Positions 8,401 to 16,648 of a stretch of DNA of 64,000 nt are shown piece after piece. Made by a program: the position numbers and the translations under genes. Source of the stretch: Paludicola sp. MB14-C6. Lineage in GTDB: Bacteria > Bacillota > Clostridia > Oscillospirales > Ruminococcaceae. Position 1 is the stretch's first letter. Each line of letters starts with the position of its first letter. A model generated the notes under the pieces. It worked only from the letters and a program-made list of their open reading frames with translations. It had not been told where the DNA came from and did no database searches. The DNA lies in NCBI RefSeq assembly GCF_030908625.1, contig NZ_CP133133.1:2852001-2916000 (forward strand), written 5' to 3'.

Positions 8401-10981
8401 CAAGCACATTCGTGTAGTTATCCAGTTTGACCGTTAGTGAATACACTGTACTGATATTTGTAATTTCTGCATTATCAAAGGAAAAAACAGATTTGCTAGT
8501 ACTACCGTAGACAGGTTCATTTAAGGTAACGGTAGTAACCTCTTCTACACCGCCGTCTGTCATAAGGTCATATGAAGTGATAGCAGTCTTATCGCTGCTA
8601 TAATTACTGTCTACACCGCCTGCATAATTCGAGAATTCAACGAAGTAGCCTTTTACAAGATCTAGATTTGGCAAACCTTCATTCGGCAAATCATTCCAAC
8701 GCATTTTTTCATTTGCACCATTGTCAAATGGCCAGTTTACTTGCATACAAGCTTCAATATCGTTATAAGCATCGGGTTGAGCTGGATTTGCCCCCCAGTT
8801 ATTATAAGCTCCGTTATATCCTGTGTTGCCTGAACCAGGTGTTGGTGTAGGGGAGATACTGTTGTAATAGATTGTTCCAGCTTCCGGTCCACAAGCCCAA
8901 TAATAGTAGTTTGCTTTTTCAATTAAAGCAGAAACGGAAGTAGGATCAGCAAACGTTGAACGATCCATATTTAAATAGCGTGTTCCTGCAGACCATGCAC
9001 TAGTGGTAGAAATGTTTGTAAGGACAGAATCCTCTTCTTGCGAAGTAACGGTTGCCAAATATCCCTTTTGGCCCATATAGGTGTAGCTTTTTGATTCGTT
9101 ATAGGCAGTTGACCAAGATATGAAGTCACTTGGCACATACATATAATAATGGTTTGTTCCATCTGGGTGTGCAAATTTTGTAATTTTTGCACCATCAGGT
9201 AGCTTGTTTACGTTATTATCAATTGTTACGGAAATTTCCGAACCGGCTACATAATTGAATATGATGCCACGGATAAATTCCTCTGCTTGTGAAACAGTGA
9301 TTCCTTTATCAAAAACATAAGTAAACGTTCGAGTTTCGCCATTAATGCTTTCTAGCTTTGAGCTTGGTGTTAAAAATTTAGGTACATATTGAACGGTCGT
9401 GCTTTTTGATGCGGAAAAGGTAATACCGGTAACCAATGTAAAGTTGTTAATAGTCGCTGATTTAAAGCAGTAGCCGGATTTATCGTTAATAAAAACAGGC
9501 GTATTTAAGTTGACAGAAGGTTTCGTAGTTTTTACAAAGGATATTTCAGAATTATTTATTGTAGGAGTAAATGGAGAAACGCCTATTTGAATCGTTTCCT
9601 TTATTTTTTCGCTGTTGCTGTTTGGATTGATAGTATATTCATAAACAGCGTAGGCATCTTCATAAATATTAGTTCCATCGCCACCTGCCGGAAGAGTTAT
9701 TCTTGCATAATCATCATATATATTTGTTGTGTTGAATGGCCCGTTCCCAACAGAATGACACATATCATTTCTTAAAGTTTCTGTTCCATTATGCTCTTTC
9801 CAATAGAATTTTGTGTCGAGAGGAGAACTGATTTTAGTATCAGTAGTTCCATCGGTTACTGAAATATTTGGAATTAGCAATGTGGTAGTTACGGGCTCTT
9901 TGGTATTCTTATTTTTGTTGGATATAATATTGCGTACCAACACATTCTGATTTGGGTTAATGGTTTCATCACCGGTAATTTGCGTTTCATAACTTCCGTT
10001 ATTGTCTGCATCAACAAAATACTTTGAACTTATGTCTAAGGTTGAGCCATTTACACTGGCACTGTCGGTGTAATAGGCTTTATCAATGGTGAAGCTAGAT
10101 GTTTTAGTTTGATCATCAAGGTTTAGACCTGTTATATACGCTGGTGCCCAAGATGACATTGTAAAATAAACCATTTTTGCATTGTCTAAGCTACCAAAAA
10201 CATCTTTAGCACACAAATTACTATAGGTGAATGTAGAGCTACCCATCAACATCGTTAATTTTCCGGTGGCAGTAGAAGCATCAGTACATTCCCATTTTAA
10301 TGTAAAAGGACCATCTTGATTGGAAACGCCGTAATTCTTAATGCCATATCCCCCATGTCCGCTTTGGTTGTCATCTGGAAAAGCAGACATATTATTAAGA
10401 CTATTAATTTTATAGCTATATGCACCTTTGTAGGCTCTTGAATTTGTAACATCGTTTGTTATTTGCATAAACTCCCAAAGTAAGCCTTTTTCAATGTCAT
10501 TTGAACCGTTGTTTAACGTAAAGTTTGTTGTATTATATGATAGATCCTGATAGGATTGTTCTAACATACAGGTGGAGTAATTAGGAGCAAACGCTTTTTT
10601 GTTCGGATTATTATGTAACGCAAAACTAATACCATCACGGGATGCAAATCCGGCACTTCCTTCAATGGCGAAGCTTCGAGTAAAGTCCATGGAATATTTA
10701 CTGGTTACTGCTCCGCCACTGCAAACGGTATTTCCTGGATGTGTACCGTCTTTTTGCGGGAAGGAAATTGTTGGAGAGTTATCCGTTCCGGATACGGTTG
10801 GAGCCACATAATAACAAGTAGCGCTATTCGCTCCGGTTTTTCCTTCAAAATAGGATAAATGATACATATTTAAATTAGTTGTTGCTAATGAAATTCCTAC
10901 TGATTCTGTAAAAGCAAGGCCGGAAAACACTGTAAATACCATAGATACAGCAAGTATCATGCTTATAATTCTTTTTTTCAT
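5450..10981 (-). CDS. Large sortase-anchored surface protein with two C-type-lectin-like domains
   Basis: The protein has 1843 residues and starts after AAGGAGAAA. A signal peptide (about residues 1-31) precedes an N-terminal region resembling an L-type lectin fold (about 35-300; GSAGFASRDGISFALHNN). Two related C-type-lectin-like modules follow at about 610-785 and 940-1108. Each begins HYYMYV, has W..AY, GYLAT(V/I)TS.EED and AWSAGTRY, and ends GYFVEFS.Y.GG. The C-terminal half holds Ig-like, X2-like and MBG/YDG-like repeats. The end is NPQTGD (N1806-G1810), then a hydrophobic helix and KKPKKN, a typical sortase sorting signal. It is exported, wall-anchored and probably binds glycans. The ligand is unknown. 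It is the last gene of a three-gene operon, 14 bases after the 128-residue membrane protein gene. Confidence 0.88.
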   Translation of the reverse strand: MKKRIISMILAVSMVFTVFSGLAFTESVGISLATTNLNMYHLSYFEGKTGANSATCYYVAPTVSGTDNSPTISFPQKDGTHPGNTVCSGGAVTSKYSMDFTRSFAIEGSAGFASRDGISFALHNNPNKKAFAPNYSTCMLEQSYQDLSYNTTNFTLNNGSNDIEKGLLWEFMQITNDVTNSRAYKGAYSYKINSLNNMSAFPDDNQSGHGGYGIKNYGVSNQDGPFTLKWECTDASTATGKLTMLMGSSTFTYSNLCAKDVFGSLDNAKMVYFTMSSWAPAYITGLNLDDQTKTSSFTIDKAYYTDSASVNGSTLDISSKYFVDADNNGSYETQITGDETINPNQNVLVRNIISNKNKNTKEPVTTTLLIPNISVTDGTTDTKISSPLDTKFYWKEHNGTETLRNDMCHSVGNGPFNTTNIYDDYARITLPAGGDGTNIYEDAYAVYEYTINPNSNSEKIKETIQIGVSPFTPTINNSEISFVKTTKPSVNLNTPVFINDKSGYCFKSATINNFTLVTGITFSASKSTTVQYVPKFLTPSSKLESINGETRTFTYVFDKGITVSQAEEFIRGIIFNYVAGSEISVTIDNNVNKLPDGAKITKFAHPDGTNHYYMYVPSDFISWSTAYNESKSYTYMGQKGYLATVTSQEEDSVLTNISTTSAWSAGTRYLNMDRSTFADPTSVSALIEKANYYYWACGPEAGTIYYNSISPTPTPGSGNTGYNGAYNNWGANPAQPDAYNDIEACMQVNWPFDNGANEKMRWNDLPNEGLPNLDLVKGYFVEFSNYAGGVDSNYSSDKTAITSYDLMTDGGVEEVTTVTLNEPVYGSTSKSVFSFDNAEITNISTVYSLTVKLDNYTNVLAKPTAPVPSNELSNIAGATNMITYQFQNGISQAEAQSFLRGLKFRYGGLKNSSKTNVSVTVDGNKTNLPKEANITEYNGHYYMYVDEPLSWTDAYNKAKTYSYMGNIGYLATITSAEEDKLLDNISLNGAWSAGTRYTGTYDTSTAPNGALDQYFKWSCGPEAGTNYYYFNSTADKYPVDSAYNGFVDLGEPNGWYNPEDGKTECCMQVHYKGAFNNSNNAWNDLRDVIYDGSNGLKVGYFVEFSDYSGGRVDGFIQSANGKSTVPITVEKGDVFNSVKEGGTYYVDTILTAFDHNINQISVNGASVLSGYTLPGNKNTAFSILATDLEGNTATTNITMKTIASISEPIKSLTVNNVQTSNIPSILAVKSTLKSIDQTTASDVQKAEITNAIQNCNTLYWSLFHAIATAPNGTNGWYKSGIDAISLTAPSGFEISTSATGSWTNSLTVNKADGQNKTASYYLKDTSTGEISDEKTFSYKIDTVAPAGKIAIKANHFTSFLNTITFGIFMKNTVDVTISATDALSTPVTVSYQKVTPSNSYNENGTWINGSSFSVKANEKFSVYAKITDNAGNTSIINTQGVVVYTDSTENTTDISFTRTSTTDITAKVNLNGNTIQEISNGGKVIASSNYSVATDGTITFHASYLNTLAAGTYTLIVNYSPMGESYTSGTSIGDAPATTTLTLAVNGKDLSDDNDNPKADITITPYSHTYNGKVFHPTVTVKDGTNLLTVDTDYTISWDSDMTNAGEKTLMVTFKGIYSGTAVRKATIANAEITDTTNKAQSATYSGSAKSISAPTATSINAQPLTVKYSTDGTTYTLSSPPKFTDAGNYTVYYQFSAPNHNSITEKIRFTINAATDNKISGLSLESWKVDNKANEPKATATYGTPVFTYSDSENGVYTSIVPIKAGSYFVKASVAATDNYNACESKINFTIFNKDNFFTKPNNHNPQTGDTSILIWLALLLIISGILTFLCFTKKPKKNSAE

Positions 10982-10995
10982 TGCTTAATTTCTCC

Positions 10996-11382
10996 TTATA
11001 TAACATTGAATAAAAAATGCGATTCTATGGAAAGTATATCTGAAAATACAACAATGCTCCAAAGCAAAGGCATATTGATATTACATACACTAAGAATTAC
11101 AGTGCAAGTAATAGATAATATCAGAATGGAATCAACAATTTTCATAAGTTTATTATTAAAAAACCTTACTGAACGGAATATTTCTTTCTTATTAGGCTTT
11201 GTATTTTTTGCAAGAGCGATTAAAAGTACAATTCCAATCAGCAGTAGTATCCAAAATAGAATTACTAAGATATTGGAAAGTAAAGTTAAAGTATTACGTT
11301 TTATTAATGTAATTATAAACCCTAAAACAGCTGTTCCTATAAAAGCTGTTAATGAGTAGAAAAATAAATCTTCTTTCTTCAC
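10996..11382 (-). CDS. Small membrane protein of unknown function
   Basis: The protein has 128 residues and starts at GTG 11382, eight bases after GGGAGG. Four hydrophobic segments are visible (about 8-27, 35-60, 83-101 and 105-125), with the charged loop NTKPNKKEIFRSVRFFNNK between the second and third. It lies between the small Cys-rich gene and the surface-protein gene on the same strand with short spacing, so it is likely co-transcribed. I do not recognise the family. A link to export or anchoring of the neighbouring surface protein is conjecture. An overlapping plus-strand frame (11006-11359) has no ribosome binding site and is discounted. Confidence 0.6.
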   Translation of the reverse strand: MKKEDLFFYSLTAFIGTAVLGFIITLIKRNTLTLLSNILVILFWILLLIGIVLLIALAKNTKPNKKEIFRSVRFFNNKLMKIVDSILILSITCTVILSVCNINMPLLWSIVVFSDILSIESHFLFNVI

Positions 11383-11413
11383 AAGTGAACCTCCCTTATT
11401 TTTGTTTCTGGTT

Positions 11414-11632
11414 TTAATTCATTTTATTTGGATAATAGCATACCCCAACATCTACTGCTTGTGGCTTATCTAAATGAAAATCAGCAAAAATACAATACCA
11501 GCATTCTTTTTGTGTACTTCCGCCTCGTGGAGTAAAAGCAGGGCAATATTGTCTTGGCCAAACATTTCCCTCACAGTTTGGTTTATCCAAGGGTAAATTA
11601 TCTCGTTTTATTTTTTTTATATTTTCCAACAT
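11414..11632 (-). CDS. Small Cys-rich protein of unknown function
   Basis: A start at ATG 11632 gives 72 residues and is preceded by AAGGCGGTGG; the upstream ATG at 11659 has no ribosome binding site. The chain has five cysteines, in the contexts PNCEG, QYCPAF, ECWYCIF and GVCYYP. The CWYC pair and the spacing suggest a metal-binding or iron-sulfur fold. There is no signal peptide, so it is probably cytoplasmic. It is the first gene of the operon leading to the surface protein. I do not recognise the family. Confidence 0.6.
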   Translation of the reverse strand: MLENIKKIKRDNLPLDKPNCEGNVWPRQYCPAFTPRGGSTQKECWYCIFADFHLDKPQAVDVGVCYYPNKMN

Positions 11633-11683
11633 AGCCACCGCCTTTTTGTTATTTAACATGCAAAAATTTTAACATAAAAATAC

Positions 11684-11719
11684 AAAAACGAGCCTAAAAT
11701 ACTTAATAGGCTCGTTTTT
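11684..11719 (-). terminator. Terminator of the two-component operon
   Basis: AAAAACGAGCCT (11684-11695) pairs with AGGCTCGTTTTT (11708-11719), a 12-bp stem with T-runs on both sides. It lies downstream of the histidine kinase gene on the minus strand and separates that operon from the Cys-rich-gene operon. Confidence 0.75.
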
Positions 11720-11779
11720 CTACTTAATATTTAAGAAAATAATTAAATATTGGTATTGACAAATAAAAACTTATCAATT

Positions 11780-13069
11780 CTATATAATCATTCTTACTTG
11801 AAAAAGGTTGTTTGAAATTTCATAATCCAGTTCAGCATTCCATTTTTTTGCAAATGAAACAACACTTTGCGTCCCAAATCCATGACCTGATTTCTTAGAT
11901 AATGGTAACCCATATTCATCCGTTTCAATCTTGCCGACATAATAGTTTTTTATTTCTAATATGAGTTGCCCTGTATCAATTACAGTAAAACTAATCTTTC
12001 GTTGTTTTTCGTCTACTACCGCTGACACACCCTGAATAGCGTTCTCTAATAAATTAGAAATCATTATAGCAAGTTCTAAACCATCTACCGATACATTTTT
12101 TGGAATATTTAGCTTAATATCGCAAGCGATTCCTTTTTCATTTGCCATTGCAACATAATAGCAAACGGCTGCATTAACTTCTACATTTTCGCAATAACTT
12201 CTTGGTCCTTGTGGAAGTGCAGCTGATTGCTTTTGTATTAACGTAAGTGCTTGTGCAATTTCTCCTTGCTCAATAAGCTCAGTTAAAGTGGCGTTAAAAT
12301 GGCGTCTGTCATGCTGTACAACTCGCATTTGTTTTACGGCATCATCCATGAGTGATAATCTTTGCTGCATTTCTGCAGTAGTCTTTTGTAAGAGTACACG
12401 TTCAGTTTGAATTTTTATGTTTTCTTCTCTAAGCGTATATCTTTGAATAATAATTTTAAGAGAAAGAAAAATACCGATATATATAAATAAAGTTAGAAAA
12501 ATCAAAAACATTATAGGAATAAAATTTTCTTGCATTGTTTGTTCAATATCACCGCATAATAAATAATATATGTAATTTACTAAAAGTGAAACGGTAAGTA
12601 ATGAATATACATGCCAGTATTCCTTTACGCTTCGATAGAGTGGACCTATCTTTTTTCGAAAAATCCATATTATCACACCAAAACATACTATCCTTAAAAC
12701 GATAACACCATAATATGGATGGGGGGAAATTGCGGATAAATAATAACTTATAAAAACAATAGCAGCATAAATATTAAGCAAAGTTACAAAACTAAAGCAC
12801 CATTGCATTGCCGTTTCGCTAAAGAATGGCTTTAATGCAAATCCAATAAGTATTAATGTAATTAAATCTGTTAAAACAACTGCAGAGTAATTTTGAGATA
12901 AATAAAAGTACATATTTGTTGCAAGGTTAAATGATGTAATTAAAACTGCTACTGAAATATAAATATATTTTTTGTTGTACTTGGGTGTGGACATAGTAAA
13001 AATAAGCAAAATCAGCATGATATCCGTAGTAACCGCACGTAATATATCATGAATCAGCGTTACTTTCAT
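11780..13069 (-). CDS. AgrC/NatK-type sensor histidine kinase (GHKL family)
   Basis: The protein has 429 residues. The N-terminal half has about six membrane segments (residues 8-205) and is followed by a short coiled region. The phosphoacceptor is H253 in VVQHDRRHFNATL. The N-box is SNLLENAIQG (N343) and the glycine-rich ATP-binding motif is GHGFGTQS (395-402). This is the layout of AgrC-type quorum sensors. The gene overlaps the response-regulator gene by four bases (ATGA), so translation is coupled. No agrB or agrD homologue is visible nearby, so the ligand is unknown. Confidence 0.87.
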   Translation of the reverse strand: MKVTLIHDILRAVTTDIMLILLIFTMSTPKYNKKYIYISVAVLITSFNLATNMYFYLSQNYSAVVLTDLITLILIGFALKPFFSETAMQWCFSFVTLLNIYAAIVFISYYLSAISPHPYYGVIVLRIVCFGVIIWIFRKKIGPLYRSVKEYWHVYSLLTVSLLVNYIYYLLCGDIEQTMQENFIPIMFLIFLTLFIYIGIFLSLKIIIQRYTLREENIKIQTERVLLQKTTAEMQQRLSLMDDAVKQMRVVQHDRRHFNATLTELIEQGEIAQALTLIQKQSAALPQGPRSYCENVEVNAAVCYYVAMANEKGIACDIKLNIPKNVSVDGLELAIMISNLLENAIQGVSAVVDEKQRKISFTVIDTGQLILEIKNYYVGKIETDEYGLPLSKKSGHGFGTQSVVSFAKKWNAELDYEISNNLFQVRMII

Positions 13070-13797
13070 ATTGTTACCTCATCTTTTAATCGAAAATTCA
13101 GATAGTTATTTTTTACTTGTGTAAACAGCTTGCCTGAAATAGGTACAAAAGCGCCGCTACACATAGTGAACCCATCACGAGTTAATCGTTGCACACGGCT
13201 CATATTAATAACAAAAGCAGAATGCGGTTGAATAAAGCGTTTGTCAGCAAGTAATGAGGAAATATAATCTGAAAAACTACCCTTAATTGTAGTTGTTTCG
13301 ATTATCTCACCGCTTGCTAATACATATTTTACAGCGTGTTTGACATATTCACAATAAATAACAGAAGCGATTGAAATAGTATGTAATCCGTTTTTCGTTT
13401 TAATGGTTAAACTTACTTCATCAGCTTTTATCTTGGTTATTGCTAGAGAAAGTGTGTCAAATAGTTTATCTTTTTGAATAGGTTTTAATAGATAATTTAA
13501 AGGATGAACGCTAAAAGAATCAAGGGCAAATTCAGGGGCGGTGGTTACGTAAATAATTTGGGATTCACGATCAAGATTTCGAATTTCTTGCCCCAGCTGT
13601 ACACCACTCATCATCGGCATAACAATATCAAGCACATAAAGCTGCGCATTTTCCGATTCGCAATACCTTAGAAGATTATCCGGATGTGAAAAAGTTTTGA
13701 TATCAGCATTTATATGATTGGCTTGTACGTATTCACTCACCAGTTCATATATTTTTTCAAGTTGATCCGGCATATCATCACAAATTGCAATCCTCAT
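13066..13797 (-). CDS. LytTR-family response regulator (AgrA-like)
   Basis: The protein has 243 residues. The receiver domain (1-120) has the acidic pocket CDD (6-8), the phosphoacceptor D57 (LYVLDIVMPMMSG) and the conserved K (LKPIQKD). A LytTR DNA-binding domain covers about 140-238 (YCEYVKHAVKYVL; IQPHSAFVINMSRV). The start follows AAGGTGGG. It is the first gene of the pair with the kinase. Targets are unknown. The divergent muramidase gene across a 450-base gap is a possible one. Confidence 0.88.
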   Translation of the reverse strand: MRIAICDDMPDQLEKIYELVSEYVQANHINADIKTFSHPDNLLRYCESENAQLYVLDIVMPMMSGVQLGQEIRNLDRESQIIYVTTAPEFALDSFSVHPLNYLLKPIQKDKLFDTLSLAITKIKADEVSLTIKTKNGLHTISIASVIYCEYVKHAVKYVLASGEIIETTTIKGSFSDYISSLLADKRFIQPHSAFVINMSRVQRLTRDGFTMCSGAFVPISGKLFTQVKNNYLNFRLKDEVTI

Positions 13798-14246
13798 TTT
13801 TTATTACCCACCTTATTCGCTTCTGAAACAATCGTCAGTATATATTTAATTAATAGTCTTTATTATCCTGCTTGCTTTTTATTATCATAATTATAAAAGC
13901 ATATCGTCACATTATTTTTGCATAATTTAATGCGTATAGTATATCGTATTTCGACATAATACACAATAGAAATTCCGAAGTTTTCAAATATTTTATTGCA
14001 CTTATTTCATTTATGACTTATTATATAATCGGCTTAAAATAATAAATATTGGTTATTTTGTTGCTTTATAATGGAATTTAATATATAATTAAAAGAATAA
14101 TGGATTTTATGTTATTGTCGCTTATTAGAATAATGTGCAGAATGCACAATACTAGTTGTGACCAATCATTAATAATGAGTAAGAAGTTGTCTGAATAATA
14201 AGAATTTTAGATATTAGCAAAAGAAAATATGGAGGAAACCGAAATA
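13798..14246. other. Divergent intergenic region (about 450 bp) with one small palindrome
   Basis: The region is very AT-rich DNA between the divergent response-regulator and muramidase genes. I find no convincing ORF. The one clear motif is the inverted repeat TGTGCA-GAA-TGCACA at 14134-14148, which could be an operator. I could not identify a pair of LytTR-type direct repeats by eye. Confidence 0.4.
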
Positions 14247-15251
14247 ATGAAACGAGAGAAAACTGCACGAGTTACAGTAATTGTGTTAACCATTATAAGT
14301 ATTTTACTTTGCATATCATTAGTGGTAACAATTATACTTTTTGAGGAATACAAAAGAAACAATTCGATTCCAGTAAGCGCAAAACCACAATTAAAATCAG
14401 AATTGCCATCATCATCTGTTGCTGACGCTATCACAACACAATCGTTAAAAGCATATGCGCAGCAGTATAATGTCAGTGTTGAGTTTTTGCAGCGTTTTTT
14501 TAATGATGTTATTGTTTATAAGGACTCTGACCAAATTGTATATGCTCCAATAGACGAAAAGTTACCTAAGAACCCATATGACTTTAAAAACTTAGTATAT
14601 TTGGATTCTGAGATACAATATCAAAAAAACGGTGTTTCTACTGGCATAAAAGGTATTGATGTATCAAAGTATCAGGGCGATATAAATTGGAATAAAGTGA
14701 AGGCTGATCATGTTAAGTTTGCTATTATTCGTATTGGATTTCGTGGATATCAAAATGGAAAGATTACAATTGATGAATCCTGTAAAAAAAATATTGAAGG
14801 AGCAATTGCTGCAGGTATAAAAGTAGGTGTTTACTTTTTTTCTCAAGCAATTACAATAGAAGAGGTAATCCAAGAGGCAGACACAGTTTTAGAATATATA
14901 AAGGATTATAAAATTACATATCCAGTTGTTTTTGATGCTGAAGAAATACTAGAAGAAAATGCTCGCACTAATTCGCTAACCACAGCTCAACGCACTGATA
15001 TTACTGTTGCTTTTTGTCAAAAAATCAAGAGTGCAGGGTACACACCTATGATATATGCTAATGTGAAGTGGTTTGTCGCAAAGCTAGATATGTCACGATT
15101 GACAATGTATGATAAGTGGTTTGCACAGTATTTTAAAACTCCATTTTTTCCATATGATTTTCAAATGTGGCAGTATACAGGAAAAGGCAAAGTCGACGGA
15201 ATAAAAGGTGATGTCGATTTAAACATTTGTTTTAAGGATTACTCTAAGTAA
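14247..15251 (+). CDS. GH25 muramidase (lysozyme), membrane-anchored
   Basis: I choose ATG 14247 (334 residues) because GGAGG lies 11 bases upstream; an ATG at 14229 overlaps that site. An N-terminal membrane anchor (about residues 8-32) is followed by a linker and a GH25 domain from about residue 130 to the end. The domain motifs are GIDVSKYQGDINW, FAIIRIGFRG, GVYFFSQA, the catalytic-type DAEE in YPVVFDAEE, and FQMWQYTGKGKVDGI near the C-terminus. The family cleaves the beta-1,4 bond after N-acetylmuramic acid in peptidoglycan. It probably acts outside the cell for wall remodelling. It precedes the Ntn-hydrolase gene by 57 bases. Confidence 0.88.
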   Translation: MKREKTARVTVIVLTIISILLCISLVVTIILFEEYKRNNSIPVSAKPQLKSELPSSSVADAITTQSLKAYAQQYNVSVEFLQRFFNDVIVYKDSDQIVYAPIDEKLPKNPYDFKNLVYLDSEIQYQKNGVSTGIKGIDVSKYQGDINWNKVKADHVKFAIIRIGFRGYQNGKITIDESCKKNIEGAIAAGIKVGVYFFSQAITIEEVIQEADTVLEYIKDYKITYPVVFDAEEILEENARTNSLTTAQRTDITVAFCQKIKSAGYTPMIYANVKWFVAKLDMSRLTMYDKWFAQYFKTPFFPYDFQMWQYTGKGKVDGIKGDVDLNICFKDYSK

Positions 15252-15308
15252 TAGGTAAGATGGACCACTAATTACGTTAATAATGAGAAATAAGGCGGAA
15301 AACGAATA

Positions 15309-16271
15309 ATGAAAGTAGTACAAAATATCAATAAGAACATAAGAGCGGAGATTAAAAGAATTAGCAATAGTCATTACTATATGGATTACTTTGGTGATTA
15401 TGAATTTGATGAATATTTATCAAAAGGTGTATGTAATATAGATGACTATATCAACTTTGTGACTCAAAGACTTATATTTGATGATAAGGCAAATTTAAAA
15501 AATCAAGATTTTGGATGTGCTGCGTTTGTTGCCAAAAATTTGGATGGCGACTTTATCTTTGCACGAAATATGGACTGTGAATGTGCAACTGCTATGGTTA
15601 TCAAATTACAGGATTGTAATACATATCATTCGATAGGATTATTGAATATGGCTGAATTGGATTGGGATGAATATACATATGACACATTGGATATTGATTC
15701 AAAATTAACATTGGCAGCACCATATAGCCCATCTGATGGAATAAATGAGCATGGATTAGCTGTCGCAATTTTAACTGATGTTGATGGAATTTATCCGACT
15801 ACCAATAAAATCACCTTACTAGATTTAACATTACCTAGGTTAATATTAAATCAGGCAAAGAATGTTGAAGAAGCAATTCAATTAGCACAGAATTACAACT
15901 TATTTCATATCGTTTCTCCAATACACTATATGGTAGCCGATGTAACAGGAAACTCAGCGGTAATTGAGTTTGTAAATGGAGAGATGGTCGTTACAAAGAA
16001 AAACTGTAACTATCAAGTAGTAACTAATTTTACTTTATATAATAATCCACTCCATAATGGGTTTGGAAAAGATAGATATGAAAATATTGAACATGAGTTA
16101 GTAAAACGTAATGGCGTTATTTCGGAAAACGATGCTTTAGAGTTGTTGAAGAAAAATGTAATACCTGGTGATGAGCAGTGGTCGGCAGTTTATAACCTAA
16201 ATAAAAGAAATGTTTTGATTTCTTTTTGCAAAGAGTATGATGCGGTTTATAGATATGAACTAACAGTCTAA
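15309..16271 (+). CDS. Choloylglycine hydrolase/C45-like linear amide hydrolase
   Basis: The protein has 320 residues. The motif FGCAAFVAKNLDGDFIFARNMD matches Ntn-hydrolases of the choloylglycine hydrolase/acid-ceramidase/C45 group, in which a Cys becomes N-terminal and acts as nucleophile. Here that would be C70, so a 69-residue propeptide must be removed autocatalytically. Downstream NEHGLAVAI and VIEFVNGEMVV fit the family. There is no signal peptide, which suggests a cytoplasmic enzyme. The substrate could be a bile-acid amide, penicillin, an N-acyl amino acid or a peptide, and cannot be read from sequence. It lies just after the muramidase gene and may be co-transcribed with it. Confidence 0.75.
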   Translation: MKVVQNINKNIRAEIKRISNSHYYMDYFGDYEFDEYLSKGVCNIDDYINFVTQRLIFDDKANLKNQDFGCAAFVAKNLDGDFIFARNMDCECATAMVIKLQDCNTYHSIGLLNMAELDWDEYTYDTLDIDSKLTLAAPYSPSDGINEHGLAVAILTDVDGIYPTTNKITLLDLTLPRLILNQAKNVEEAIQLAQNYNLFHIVSPIHYMVADVTGNSAVIEFVNGEMVVTKKNCNYQVVTNFTLYNNPLHNGFGKDRYENIEHELVKRNGVISENDALELLKKNVIPGDEQWSAVYNLNKRNVLISFCKEYDAVYRYELTV

Positions 16272-16331
16272 TACTTATAAAACGAGTTATTTAGTATCTT
16301 TTTGTTAAATAATAAAAAGATTATATTAGAA

Positions 16332-16536
16332 ATGAACTGGTAAGAAGTACAAGCAGTGCCGATGATAAAAGGTAGACGCTAAAATAGACATAACCTATAG
16401 AACTATGAGTTTCTCATCATGGTTAATGGATTATCATTGACGGCAGCTTGTAGTTCATAATCGTCCACGGGGGCGTAGATTTCTATAGTTGTTTACCACC
16501 GATTAATGATATCGCCAGCGTCAAAATGACGCTGGC
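16332..16536 (+). ncRNA. Candidate structured non-coding RNA (about 205 nt)
   Basis: A long helix is formed by three nearly consecutive blocks: TACAAGC (16348-16354) with GCTTGTA (16446-16452), TGCCG (16357-16361) with CGGCA (16441-16445), and ATGATAA (16362-16368) with TTATCAT (16431-16437). From inside its loop, GGTAGAC (16371-16377) and AACTAT (16401-16406) can pair with the adjacent GTTTACC (16491-16497) and ATAGTT (16485-16490), forming a pseudoknot. One pair is G-U on the plus strand only, which favours that strand. A hairpin at 16462-16475 and a perfect 10-bp terminator-like stem (16514-16536) follow. No ORF overlaps. The family is not certain; the raiA RNA is my first candidate on size and host. 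Confidence 0.6.
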
Positions 16537-16542
16537 TTCTTG
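16514..16542 (+). terminator. Terminator-like hairpin closing the candidate RNA
   Basis: GCCAGCGTCA (16514-16523) and TGACGCTGGC (16527-16536) form a perfect 10-bp stem with an AAA loop, followed by TTCTTG. The stem is strong but the T-tail is short. It lies about 110 bases before the lipoprotein gene. Confidence 0.6.
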
Positions 16543-16648
16543 CATGAAGTGATGAAACTTTTTTGTCAATCGAAATAAACTTTGTAGTTCAATCATATAC
16601 ATATTGTTGAATTACTAGGTTGATTTTTAAATAGTAGGAGGGCTTTTG

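Noticed and set aside
11006..11359. A 117-residue plus-strand reading frame opposite the 128-residue membrane protein
   Set aside because: It lacks a ribosome binding site and its composition is the antisense of a four-helix protein. The minus-strand gene has GGGAGG and operon neighbours.
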